Origin: a virus
Virus record (IMG/VR): IMGVR_UViG_3300018432_000021
Coordinates: 1 to 42,583 of that record
Strand: one strand, 5' to 3'
DNA length: 42,583 nt
The notes under the pieces are model-generated. The model did not search any database, was not told the DNA's origin, and worked only from the letters and a program-made list of their open reading frames with translations. This document shows, piece after piece, positions 8,099 to 14,313 of the stretch (position 1 is its first letter; every line of letters starts with the position of its first letter). Both the position numbers and the translations under genes were made by a program.

Positions 8099-8292
8099 CA
8101 GCGGAAGTCCTCCGGTCGCATGGTGGCGATGACCTGTCGGTGTGGGCATACGGCCAGCGTCTTCGGCGGGCAGGCGTTCAGCTTGTGGGGCTCGCCGTGC
8201 TCGTGCTCGATGGCGAGGACATGCTCACGCGCGGCCTGCTGCTCGCCGCTAAGCAGCAGTTCGGAGCCGTAGTAGTGGTTCCTGTAGCTCAC
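8098..8292 (-). CDS. Hypothetical protein, 64 aa, GTG start
   Basis: Begins GTG-AGC-TAC (VSYRNHYYGSELLLSG...), with the GTG overlapping the upstream gene's TGA (GTGA). It contains two cysteines in 'NACPPKTLAVCPHR' and several histidines, possibly a metal site. A larger overlapping Arg-rich frame exists here but has the composition of an antisense or off-frame shadow. Unknown function. Confidence 0.6.
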   Translation of the reverse strand: MSYRNHYYGSELLLSGEQQAAREHVLAIEHEHGEPHKLNACPPKTLAVCPHRQVIATMRPEDFR

Positions 8293-8768
8293 TTGGACCT
8301 CGGATCCTGGAGCGTGCCCTTGAAGCGCGGCCACATGCCGATGTTGTCGTCCAGTGCGCACACGCGGACCGTCGAGCGGTCGATGATGCCGGAGTCCGGC
8401 CGCTCGCCCTCGCGCTCCACGATCTCGAACAACGTGCGCGTGCTGCCAGTGCTCTCGCCGTGATCGTTGAAGATCTCCTCGGTCTTGGAGCGGCGGGTCT
8501 GACGCGAGTCGCCATTCTCGTCCACCCACTCGGACCGGTCGGGGTCCGGCTCCAACAGGGGCTCGGGGACGAGCACCGTCTCGGTCGGGTCGTACGGGAT
8601 CTCGAAGACGGTCTCCTTCTCGCAGCCGTTGGTCAAGACGCTCTTGCGGGTTCCGTTGGGGAACTCGTAGTTGATCTCGTCGGCGTGGCACGTATCGTCC
8701 AGATGCGCGCCATCCTGTGCCTCGACAGCGTCGATGAGCCGTAGGAAGTCTGAATTGGCCAGCAGCAT
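8289..8768 (-). CDS. Hypothetical protein, 159 aa
   Basis: An acidic protein (MLLANSDFLRLIDAVEAQDG...) with 'GTRKSVLTNGCEKETVFEIP' and a C-terminal 'STVRVCALDDNIGMWPRFKG'. No recognised domain. Its promoter has the GTGGTACGCT box at 8800-8809, and a leader with an SD-like GGAGAA before the ATG, so unlike its neighbours it is not leaderless. It heads the small-gene run that leads into nrdJ. Confidence 0.65.
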   Translation of the reverse strand: MLLANSDFLRLIDAVEAQDGAHLDDTCHADEINYEFPNGTRKSVLTNGCEKETVFEIPYDPTETVLVPEPLLEPDPDRSEWVDENGDSRQTRRSKTEEIFNDHGESTGSTRTLFEIVEREGERPDSGIIDRSTVRVCALDDNIGMWPRFKGTLQDPRSK

Positions 8769-8799
8769 GATGTCTTCTCCAGGTTTAGGGGGCCTGGGA

Positions 8800-8809
8800 A
8801 GCGTACCAC
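8800..8809 (-). promoter_or_regulatory. Promoter with GTGGTACGCT box
   Basis: The minus strand reads GTGGTACGCT: an extended -10 (TGG) followed by TACGCT. The same box precedes the starts at 11548 and 18479. Here about 31 nt of leader containing GGAGAA follow before the ATG at 8768. Confidence 0.55.
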
Positions 8810-8810
8810 G

Positions 8811-9092
8811 TTACCGCTTGCGGCGTCGGCCCTTGCGAGGCGGCTTGCCGCGAGCGTGGCCATCGACGCGTACGCGCTTCTTGCCCTTGTTTGCCCCGCG
8901 CGGAGACCGGGAATGAGACTTGATCTTCACGCCGGATCCGGCGCCCTTCTTGCGCTTGCGCTTCTTGCGCCCGACCGTGACGAGATGCTTCGGTCCGGTG
9001 AGATCGCCGGACTTGCTGCCCGGCGGGCGGCATGTGTCGCAGGTACCGCATCCGCGAGCGGGGGTCAACCAGCAAGTCGTGTACGTGGGCAT
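8811..9092 (-). CDS. Lys/Arg-rich protein with Cys cluster
   Basis: 93 residues. The N-terminus carries C7 and a CGTCDTC cluster (about 15-21), suggesting a small zinc site. From residue 40 on it is extremely basic (runs such as RKKRKRKK and RKGRRRKR), which would bind DNA or RNA. It lies just downstream of the portal gene. Its promoter (-10 TAGTCT at 9099-9104, 6 nt before ATG) overlaps the portal stop codon, so it can be made independently of the portal and without a leader. Possibly DNA-condensing or head-packaged (inference). Confidence 0.65.
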   Translation of the reverse strand: MPTYTTCWLTPARGCGTCDTCRPPGSKSGDLTGPKHLVTVGRKKRKRKKGAGSGVKIKSHSRSPRGANKGKKRVRVDGHARGKPPRKGRRRKR

Positions 9093-9096
9093 GGTC

Positions 9097-11319
9097 CTAG
9101 ACTACCGGGTCGAGGGCCACGAAGCCTCGCCGACAGTTCGGGTGCTCCTTGCGGTGCTCGCGCGCGTAGTCGATGGTCCACACGCTGTCGCGTGCGTCCT
9201 GGCAGGGCTCGTCAGGCGCGTCCTCCTCCTCGATCACGAAGACCTCGGTGGAGCCGGTCGCTTCAGCGACGCTGAGGACGCCCTCGTTGTAGAGTTCCAC
9301 CGCCTCGGAGATCGCGATCACGCTCGTCTGGCCGGAGTTGAACTCCGCGATGTGCTCCTGGACGACCTTGTTGGCCTCCGGCGTGGTGGCATCCGGCGCG
9401 AGGTTGGCGATCTTCGCCAGCGTGCGGCGCTTCAGCGTCCGCATGACGCTAGCCAGGCCCTTCGGCCGATGGATGACGCTGTTGACGATGGCGTCGTAGT
9501 CGAGTTCGTCGTCCGGGATGCGGCCAGACTCCGCCTGGTCCATCACGGCCGCGCTGACCGCGCGGCGTCCGGCTTCGGTGAGTACACGCTCGACGCCTTC
9601 ACGCCAGGCGACCCACGCGGCGCTCTTGCGCATGCGATCCACGACGTCCTTCTTGGAGAAGGCCTTGCCCTCGACGTGGTCGAGCAGCGCTCGCTCCAGC
9701 TTGGTCGTCTCGTCCTTGATGCCTGCCTCGATGAAGGCTGCGGTGTCGTCTACGGCGCGCATGCGGCTACCGCTCGTCGGGTCGCTAGGGCGGCTCTCGC
9801 CCTCTAGCTTGCGGCCGATGCTCGTGTTCGCGTGATCGGGCTCCAGCTGGACCGCCTTACCCTCCACCTTCGCTAGGGCCGCTGCGAGGCGGGCATGCGC
9901 CTCAGAGGGCGTCAGGGCCTTAGCTGCCGGCTTCTTTGGGCTGCGCGTGCGCTTGAAGCTGGAGGTCTTCTCGCCGCGCGGCGGGCGTCCTGCCTCGCCT
10001 GCCAGCGGACGGTCGGGCGCGCCATTCATGCCGTTCTCGTCCATCTCCTCCATCGGCATGTTGAGGATCTCGTCGTCAATCTCCGGATCTCCAGTGGACT
10101 CGCCGTCGAGGAAGCCGAGCGGCAGCAGAGCGCGGCGCAGTTCGCGGACCTTGATGCCTGGGATGGCGGCGACGGTGCTGATGTTCTTCAGCAACTCGTC
10201 CTGCGGAATGTTGTAGTTGTAGTCGATCTTGAACTCCAACTCCCAGGCGGCGACGACGCTCTGAGTGATCTTGTCCTCCAGGCGGTCGAGGAAGGGCCGC
10301 ATCACGTAGGTATCGAACTCGCGCCGGGCGTCGGAGACCTTGTCAGTGCCGGTGTCGTCCGTGGCGATACCAAACAGCTTCGGGTTGGTGCGGAACATCG
10401 CGTAGATGCGCGAGGCCGAGAGGTTGCTGATCTCCTTGAACATGGCTTCAGCTGCCGAGCGGCTGAGCGTGTTGGCGTTCAGTCCTGCTTCGAGGACCAG
10501 CAGTTCGCCCGCCTTGCTGGAGCCGCTGACACGAGAGCGCAACTGGGCGCGCAGCTTGTTGAACACGTCGCGAGGGACGCGGCGCTCGCTCTGGAGAATC
10601 AGCGACGGCTCCGCCTTATTCTCGTAGTAGCTGGTCATCGTGTTCGTGACCTCTAGCTCAAGGTCGAGTAGACGTCCACCCTTGCGAATGATGCCCATAC
10701 CGTAGTAGGCGTCGTGCGGGTTCGGGAGGCGCATGTGGACCATGTCCTCCAGCTTGATCTTCAGCGGATCGCGCTGGCCCGGTACCTGGTACTCGTATCG
10801 CTTAGGCCCGAACGGTCCGGGAATGATCTTCACGTACGGGGGCGCAAGGCGGTAGAGCGCCAGCGGCTTGCCTTCGGCGGTGTTGCGCCACTTGTACCAG
10901 TAGCCGTTACCAACGAGCAGCAAGTCGATGATAAGCAGCTGCACCATCTCGTCGTACGCCATGAAGGGGTTGGGCGTCTTCAGCAGCGCGTACAGATCCT
11001 CCGGTCCGACCTGTACGTCCTTGGAGTCGTGCTCTGTCTTCTCCTTGACCAGGCGAGTGCCGTCAGGCTTCTGGAGCCGCCACTTGGCGGCGCCTGCCGT
11101 CCCGGCGTAGAGATCGACCGCGTTCATGACGTGGTCGATGGCCGATCCGCCGCCGTAAGCGTCTAGGTGGCGGTTGGCCTCGCGCTGCGTCAGCTTCGCG
11201 TCCTGACGGGCAGCGCCGGGCTGGTAGATCGAAACCGGATCGCCTCCCTGAAGGGCGGGATGAGCAGCGATGGCCTTGCCACCGGCTGCCTCCAGAGCGC
11301 GAACGAGATCGAAGGGCAT
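9097..11319 (-). CDS. Portal protein fused to MuF-like head morphogenesis domain
   Basis: 740 residues, much longer than a plain HK97 portal (about 400). Residues about 40-420 are portal: 'AIDHVMNAVDLYAGTAGAAKWRL', 'LLLVGNGYWYKW', 'HMRLPNPHDAYYGMGIIR' and 'NTMTSYYENKAEPSLIL'. A Pro/Lys/Ser linker follows (about 430-510), then a helical domain ending 'DEPCQDARDSVWTIDYAREH' and 'HPNCRRGFV', the Cys/His-Pro-Asn-Cys signature of MuF-type minor head proteins. The portal forms the DNA entry ring; MuF proteins act in head assembly or are ejected with DNA. The ATG lies 6 nt after a TAGACT -10. Confidence 0.88.
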   Translation of the reverse strand: MPFDLVRALEAAGGKAIAAHPALQGGDPVSIYQPGAARQDAKLTQREANRHLDAYGGGSAIDHVMNAVDLYAGTAGAAKWRLQKPDGTRLVKEKTEHDSKDVQVGPEDLYALLKTPNPFMAYDEMVQLLIIDLLLVGNGYWYKWRNTAEGKPLALYRLAPPYVKIIPGPFGPKRYEYQVPGQRDPLKIKLEDMVHMRLPNPHDAYYGMGIIRKGGRLLDLELEVTNTMTSYYENKAEPSLILQSERRVPRDVFNKLRAQLRSRVSGSSKAGELLVLEAGLNANTLSRSAAEAMFKEISNLSASRIYAMFRTNPKLFGIATDDTGTDKVSDARREFDTYVMRPFLDRLEDKITQSVVAAWELEFKIDYNYNIPQDELLKNISTVAAIPGIKVRELRRALLPLGFLDGESTGDPEIDDEILNMPMEEMDENGMNGAPDRPLAGEAGRPPRGEKTSSFKRTRSPKKPAAKALTPSEAHARLAAALAKVEGKAVQLEPDHANTSIGRKLEGESRPSDPTSGSRMRAVDDTAAFIEAGIKDETTKLERALLDHVEGKAFSKKDVVDRMRKSAAWVAWREGVERVLTEAGRRAVSAAVMDQAESGRIPDDELDYDAIVNSVIHRPKGLASVMRTLKRRTLAKIANLAPDATTPEANKVVQEHIAEFNSGQTSVIAISEAVELYNEGVLSVAEATGSTEVFVIEEEDAPDEPCQDARDSVWTIDYAREHRKEHPNCRRGFVALDPVV

Positions 11320-11325
11320 CCGTCC

Positions 11326-11331
11326 AGTCTA
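11326..11331 (-). promoter_or_regulatory. Leaderless promoter -10 (TAGACT) for the portal gene
   Basis: On the minus strand TAGACT, 6 nt, then ATG at 11319. Just upstream, CCACCG and CGGTGG form an inverted repeat that overlaps a GTGGTACG site (11350-11357), a plausible operator. Confidence 0.55.
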
Positions 11332-11535
11332 GGCCACCGGTTGACGTCGGTGGTACGCATCCGAAAGACCCACCCAGACGAACCCATGAGACACCCCTGC
11401 ACCTTTACTAAGGTGCCAGGAGTGCCACATGGCCCGATCCCGCATTCTAGAGCCAAGCCCGAGACCCACATTCGTACCACTTTAGGGGTATTTCGGGGTA
11501 TTCCCGGTCGCGCAAACGAAATGCAACGCGTGTGG

Positions 11536-11541
11536 TACGCT
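11536..11541 (+). promoter_or_regulatory. Leaderless promoter -10 (TACGCT)
   Basis: GTGGTACGCT followed by 6 nt and ATG at 11548. It matches the CCA-adding enzyme promoter (18467-18472) almost base for base. Confidence 0.6.
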
Positions 11542-11547
11542 TCTCTA

Positions 11548-11856
11548 ATGCCCGCCAAGCTACCCACGCAGGCGATGTCAGACGCCCAGGACGCTGTTGA
11601 CAACGCGCGCCGAGTGCGTGCATACCATCGACGTCGCACCGAGAAGCGCTCGCCCCAGCGCCGCGCGGACATCACAGTCGCCCGCGACCGCCTCAAGGAG
11701 GCGATGCGCCCGCTCAAGTCGGCCATCGGCCAGTTCCCTTACGGGCCACAGACAGTCGCGGCTGAGGAGAACCGCGAGGCCATCCGGGAAATGTCCGCCG
11801 CGATTCAGGCCGAGCGCCGGAAGCTGTGGAAGATGCTCGCAGCGGCCGACCGATGA
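11548..11856 (+). CDS. Hypothetical helical protein, 102 aa
   Basis: MPAKLPTQAMSDAQDAVDNARRVRAYHRRR...; highly charged and predicted almost entirely alpha-helical, with Arg/Lys-rich stretches. A longer open frame extends upstream to 11167, but the promoter 6 nt before 11548 fixes the start. First gene of a four-gene operon; its stop overlaps the next start (ATGA). Unknown function. Confidence 0.65.
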   Translation: MPAKLPTQAMSDAQDAVDNARRVRAYHRRRTEKRSPQRRADITVARDRLKEAMRPLKSAIGQFPYGPQTVAAEENREAIREMSAAIQAERRKLWKMLAAADR

Positions 11857-12119
11857 ACGAACTTCAGCGCGCCGTCCACCAGCGCAAGCTGGCCGAGGCA
11901 GCCGTCCAGGTCGCCATCAGCAAGGTCATGGTCGCCGAACGCGTCCACCAGTCTCCCGTCATCGCCAACGAGTCGCTGCGCGAACTCGTCCAGGCGCTCA
12001 TGGACTCGTCGGAAGCCACGCGCCACTTGGCCTTCATCCTGGCCATTGACGAGAACGCGCTGCTGTCCGGCGCGGACCTGGACGACGTGGTGCCGCCGAT
12101 CTTGGAGCACGTTGAATGA
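11853..12119 (+). CDS. Hypothetical helical protein, 88 aa
   Basis: MNELQRAVHQRKLAEAAVQVAIS...; helical and acidic towards the C-terminus ('DLDDVVPPILEHVE'). The start is chosen for its 4-nt overlap with the preceding gene (ATGA) and the next gene overlaps the same way, so it is mid-operon. No family recognised. Confidence 0.6.
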   Translation: MNELQRAVHQRKLAEAAVQVAISKVMVAERVHQSPVIANESLRELVQALMDSSEATRHLAFILAIDENALLSGADLDDVVPPILEHVE

Positions 12120-12286
12120 GTCTCGCCGAGGCCAACCGAATGACGCAGATCGCCCTAGAGGCGCCCCGCGTCGATCCGGACGATGAGCAGACCTACCACG
12201 ACTACCTGCGCGAGAAGGCGATGCGGGACGAGTTGTGGTATCAGCACGCCGAAGCACAGACCTTGGCGACGCTCGATGTTCTTTGA
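12116..12286 (+). CDS. Hypothetical protein, 56 aa
   Basis: MSLAEANRMTQIALEAPRVD..., a small acidic helical protein. The start overlaps the preceding stop (ATGA), and its 3' end overlaps the start of the next tiny gene by 11 nt. Unknown function. Confidence 0.5.
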   Translation: MSLAEANRMTQIALEAPRVDPDDEQTYHDYLREKAMRDELWYQHAEAQTLATLDVL

Positions 12287-12353
12287 GATCGTCGGGATCC
12301 TAGTGTTTCTAGGGATGATCGCGCTCGCCGTCTGGATGGTGCGCTGCGGGTAG
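12276..12353 (+). CDS. Tiny membrane protein, 25 aa
   Basis: MFFEIVGILVFLGMIALAVW is a single hydrophobic helix followed by a short basic tail (MVRCG). It starts inside the previous gene. Such single-span miniproteins are common in phages, but this one is supported only by its hydrophobic pattern and operon position. Confidence 0.4.
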   Translation: MFFEIVGILVFLGMIALAVWMVRCG

Positions 12354-12360
12354 AAATACA

Positions 12361-12423
12361 AGAGGTCCCGGCGAGGGACGGTTTTGCGCTTTTAGGTGCC
12401 AACCGTGCTCTACCGAGACCTCT
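12361..12423 (-). other. tRNA-like closed structure or terminator after the small operon
   Basis: AGAGGTC (12361-12367) pairs perfectly with GACCTCT (12417-12423), a 7-bp acceptor-like stem 63 nt across. Inside are GTCCC/GGGAC (5-nt loop), ACGGTT/AACCGT and a D-arm-like CTC-GGTA-GAG. There is no TTC T-loop. Read on the plus strand, GTCCC-GGCGA-GGGAC followed by GGTTTTGCGCTTTT would serve as a Rho-independent terminator for the 11548-12353 operon. I favour the terminator. Confidence 0.4.
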
Positions 12424-12494
12424 ACGACCAAGCCACCCCCGTCGCCAGCCGTACAGGGGAGTGTACCAGAACATCGGGCCGTACGGTCGTTTGA

Positions 12495-12500
12495 TAGTCT
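12495..12500 (+). promoter_or_regulatory. Leaderless promoter -10 (TAGTCT) for the L,D-transpeptidase
   Basis: TAGTCT, 6 nt, then ATG at 12507. The same hexamer and spacing occur at 9099-9104 (minus) and, with a 7-nt gap, at 40389-40394. Confidence 0.5.
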
Positions 12501-12506
12501 AAGGGC

Positions 12507-12944
12507 ATGTCTCAGCTGCCTCTGGTGATCGTCAACCGCAACGAATTCTCGCTCGAAATCCACGAGTGGCTGGCAAACGAGCGCAAGTTCGCGCGAGCGA
12601 TCAAGTACTTGATCGCAACCGGTGTCGTCGGCCGGGCCACGCCCGGCGGGCCGTACTACGTCAGCAGCAAGAATCACGAGCCGACCTGGTTCGCGCCCGC
12701 GTGGGCGGAGGGCGTCGGAGGCCAGCAGATTCCGTTCTCAGATCCGCGCAACCCATTCGCCGGAGGCTTCATCGGCCTCAGCGGCAACCCGTCCAAGAAG
12801 GGTCTGGGCATCGGGTTCCACGGTACTCGCTTCGACCCGAAGCTAGGCACCCGCGCTTCGCATGGCTGTGTCCGCATGGCCACCGAGGACTTCTTGGATC
12901 TGTATGACCGCGTACCAGTCGGTACGCTGGTCTACGTCGTGTAG
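12507..12944 (+). CDS. L,D-transpeptidase (YkuD family)
   Basis: 145 residues with the catalytic signature HGTRFDPKLGTRASHGC (His105, Ser118-His119-Gly120-Cys121) and Arg123. Such enzymes make 3-3 cross-links in peptidoglycan or trim or attach to it, with Cys121 as nucleophile. There is no signal peptide or membrane segment, so export would need a holin, virion packaging or a non-classical route. It stands alone between the small operon and the first tRNA cluster, and its stop abuts the tRNA-Glu 3' end. It could be a lysis or entry factor, or alter host wall cross-linking. The family call is firm; the role is not. Confidence 0.85.
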   Translation: MSQLPLVIVNRNEFSLEIHEWLANERKFARAIKYLIATGVVGRATPGGPYYVSSKNHEPTWFAPAWAEGVGGQQIPFSDPRNPFAGGFIGLSGNPSKKGLGIGFHGTRFDPKLGTRASHGCVRMATEDFLDLYDRVPVGTLVYVV

Positions 12945-13018
12945 TACTCCGTGTCGGATTCGAACCGACGATCTCCTGGATGAAAGCCAGGTGCCGTAGG
13001 CCGCTAGGCTAACGGAGC
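12945..13018 (-). tRNA. tRNA-Glu (TTC)
   Basis: 7-bp acceptor GCTCCGT/ACGGAGT (with G-T), loop CTTTCAT giving anticodon TTC, T-loop TTCGAAT, discriminator A. The 3' CCA is not encoded (CTA follows). Confidence 0.9.
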
Positions 13019-13022
13019 TAGG

Positions 13023-13157
13023 TTACCGCTTCGGCTTCTTGTTGCCATGCTTGGCGCCCTTCTTGCGGCGCCTGCGCTTGAGCGAGGGACGGCTCTTGCC
13101 GCCCTTGGCGCCATCGCGCTTGGCCTTCTTGCTGCCCTTCTTCGGTCCTGTCTTCAT
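13023..13157 (-). CDS. Lys/Arg-rich miniprotein, 44 aa
   Basis: MKTGPKKGSKKAKRDGAKGG..., with about half of its residues Lys or Arg, plus Gly, Ser and Pro. It lies inside the tRNA cluster on the tRNA strand. Composition suggests nucleic-acid binding (tRNA or packaged DNA). It is similar in style to the C-terminal half of the protein at 8811-9092. No promoter or SD stands out. It could be a low-complexity open frame, but the strong Lys/Arg bias argues for a real gene. Confidence 0.55.
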   Translation of the reverse strand: MKTGPKKGSKKAKRDGAKGGKSRPSLKRRRRKKGAKHGNKKPKR

Positions 13158-13173
13158 GGACCGAGGGTATCAG

Positions 13174-13256
13174 ATGCGGAGCGCGACTCGAACGCAAACC
13201 TAGTGTGGTTACTGGCTTATGAGACCAGCAGGCCTACCCAGGCCCACTACTCCGCA
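13174..13256 (-). tRNA. tRNA-Met (CAT) with long variable arm
   Basis: Acceptor TGCGGAG/CTCCGCA, anticodon loop CTCATAA (typical of Met tRNAs), T-loop TTCGAGT. Unusually, an extra AACC/GGTT stem lies in the variable region, as in Leu/Ser tRNAs. CCA is not encoded. Initiator, elongator or lysidine-Ile cannot be told apart here. Confidence 0.75.
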
Positions 13257-13257
13257 G

Positions 13258-13325
13258 AGCCCTCGGTCGGATTCGAACCGACGACGCTAGCCTTAGGAGG
13301 GCCGACGTGTTCCCACTTCGAGGGC
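13258..13325 (-). tRNA. tRNA-Arg (CCT), short
   Basis: Acceptor GCCCTCG/CGAGGGC, loop CTCCTAA, T-arm GTCGG/CCGAC with TTCGAAT. 68 nt with a reduced D-arm (GTG-GGAA-CAC). A9-like base at position 8 instead of T. No encoded CCA. Confidence 0.75.
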
Positions 13326-13330
13326 TTGAG

Positions 13331-13397
13331 TGGCTCCGACGAGAATCGAACTCATCCAGCCGCCGTATGAAAGCCGCCGCCGTGCCATCACGGAGCC
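13331..13397 (-). tRNA. Atypical tRNA, probably CAT (Met/Ile)
   Basis: Perfect acceptor GGCTCCG/CGGAGCC and T-arm ATGAG/CTCGT with TTCGATT, but the middle is GGC-repeat rich and pairs poorly. The best fold gives loop TTCATAC (anticodon CAT) with a G28-G42 mismatch; a TTC (Glu) reading has more mismatches. Only 67 nt. Possibly a decaying gene. Confidence 0.5.
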
Positions 13398-13400
13398 GAG

Positions 13401-13471
13401 CGGGTCATGTAGGAATCGAACCCACATCAGAAGGTTTGGAAGCTCCTGTCTTGCCATTGGACGAATGACCC
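13401..13471 (-). tRNA. tRNA-Trp (CCA)
   Basis: Acceptor GGGTCAT/ATGACCC, loop TTCCAAA (anticodon CCA), discriminator G as in bacterial Trp tRNAs. The top pair of the anticodon stem (31-39) is a C-C mismatch. CCA 3' end not encoded. Confidence 0.8.
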
Positions 13472-13476
13472 GAGAG

Positions 13477-13546
13477 CGCCCCAACTAGGAATCGAACCTG
13501 AGTCTCCGAGATTCGAAGTCTCGGGTCCGGACACACCGGCAAGGGC
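13477..13546 (-). tRNA. tRNA-Arg (TCG)
   Basis: Strong anticodon stem CGAGA/TCTCG with loop CTTCGAA; T-loop TTCGATT. Acceptor GCCCTTG/TTGGGGC has one T-T mismatch and G-T pairs. No encoded CCA. Confidence 0.75.
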
Positions 13547-13553
13547 TTGAAGG

Positions 13554-13624
13554 GGTGACGGCAGGGAATCGAACCCTGATCGACGGGGACACAACCCGTA
13601 GACTTACCGTTAGCCGACCGCCAC
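13554..13624 (-). tRNA. tRNA-His (GTG)
   Basis: Anticodon stem ACGGG/CCCGT with loop TTGTGTC, T-arm CAGGG/CCCTG, discriminator C73 as required for His. The usual G-1 is not encoded (T precedes). Confidence 0.8.
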
Positions 13625-13637
13625 ACGATGATTCTAG

Positions 13638-13710
13638 CACGCTCGACTGGATTTGAACCAGCGACTTCCGCCTTCGCAGGGCGGCGCTCTATCCACTGAG
13701 CTACGAGCGT
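13638..13710 (-). tRNA. tRNA-Arg (GCG)
   Basis: Textbook fold: acceptor ACGCTCG/CGAGCGT, D-arm GCTCAGTGGATAGAGC, loop CTGCGAA, T-loop TTCAAAT. The anticodon GCG is unusual because bacteria normally read CGN with inosine (ACG). Confidence 0.9.
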
Positions 13711-13713
13711 GTA

Positions 13714-13786
13714 TACGCGACGAGAGATTCGAACTCTCACTGAACGGGACTTGAATCCGCTGCCTCTGCCGTTGGGCTAGTCGCGC
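13714..13786 (-). tRNA. tRNA-Leu (CAA), short variable loop
   Basis: Acceptor GCGCGAC/GTCGCGT, loop TTCAAGT with an A31-C39 mismatch, 5-nt variable loop rather than the long arm expected for bacterial Leu, discriminator A. Identity follows from the anticodon only. Confidence 0.7.
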
Positions 13787-13790
13787 GAAG

Positions 13791-13871
13791 TACCGGAGAC
13801 AGGAGTCGAACCTGCAAGCCCGAAGGCTACTGGGTCTAAGCCAGCTGTGTAAACCATTCCACCACTCCGGC
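13791..13871 (-). tRNA. tRNA-Leu (TAG)
   Basis: Class II tRNA with variable arm AGCC-TTCG-GGCT, anticodon loop CTTAGAC, acceptor GCCGGAG/CTCCGGT. No encoded CCA. Confidence 0.9.
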
Positions 13872-13877
13872 AAGGAG

Positions 13878-13948
13878 CGAGCCGTACGGGAATCGAACCC
13901 GTGACGCTTCCTGGACAGGGAAGCACGTTGCCATTACGCCAACGGCCC
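13878..13948 (-). tRNA. tRNA-Asp (GTC)
   Basis: Acceptor GGGCCGT/ACGGCTC, anticodon stem CTTCC/GGAAG with loop CTGTCCA, discriminator G. Confidence 0.9.
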
Positions 13949-13951
13949 TTA

Positions 13952-14023
13952 TAGCTCGTACGGTAGTCGAAACCGTGCCTACGCCTTGAGAGGGCGTCGT
14001 CCTAACCACTAGACCAACGAGCC
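13952..14023 (-). tRNA. tRNA-Glu (CTC)
   Basis: Acceptor GGCTCGT/ACGAGCT, stem ACGCC/GGCGT with loop CTCTCAA, T-loop TTCGACT. Second Glu tRNA, complementing the TTC isoacceptor. Confidence 0.88.
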
Positions 14024-14028
14024 TTGCA

Positions 14029-14099
14029 TCGGGATACTGAGAATCGAACTCAGACAACCTGGTCCCAAACCAGGCGTGCGGCCATAACACTTCATCCCG
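14029..14099 (-). tRNA. tRNA-Pro (TGG)
   Basis: Acceptor CGGGATG/TATCCCG, stem CCTGG/CCAGG with loop TTTGGGA, discriminator A, T-arm CTGAG/CTCAG. Confidence 0.9.
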
Positions 14100-14104
14100 T
14101 AAAG

Positions 14105-14175
14105 CTCCCAGACTAGGATTCGAACCTAGATTGAGCGAGTAACAGTCGCTTGGCTTGCCATTAGCCGATCCGGGA
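14105..14175 (-). tRNA. tRNA-Asn (GTT)
   Basis: Stem AGCGA/TCGCT with loop CTGTTAC, acceptor TCCCGGA/TCTGGGA, discriminator G. Confidence 0.9.
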
Positions 14176-14179
14176 TTAG

Positions 14180-14250
14180 CTGCGGATCAAGGATTCGAAC
14201 CTCGGTGAGCAGGTTCAGGGCCTGCCATCTTGCCGCTAGATCAATCCGCA
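14180..14250 (-). tRNA. tRNA-Gln (CTG) with C33
   Basis: Acceptor TGCGGAT/ATCCGCA, stem GCAGG/CCTGC, loop CCCTGAA. Position 33 is C instead of the near-universal T. Discriminator G fits Gln. Confidence 0.85.
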
Positions 14251-14313
14251 ATGTCCCGGCCCACCTTCCGCCTGAAAGGGCGGCGAGCAACCGGACGAAG
14301 AACTCTAGCAGAA

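Larger units (their letters stand above)
11320..11547. promoter_or_regulatory. Divergent regulatory region between portal and plus-strand operon
   Basis: 228 bp without genes, flanked by divergent starts. It holds GTGGTACG sites at 11350-11357 (+), 11473-11480 (-) and 11532-11539 (+). It also has a 7-bp hairpin GCACCTT/AAGGTGC (11399-11416) and a tandem GGGGTATT direct repeat (about 11484-11501). The arrangement looks like a controlled divergent promoter pair. Confidence 0.5.

Noticed and set aside
8098-8691. 197-residue Arg-rich minus-strand frame
   Set aside because: Only its last 64 codons form the gene called at 8098-8292. The upstream part is an off-frame shadow of the 8289-8768 gene.
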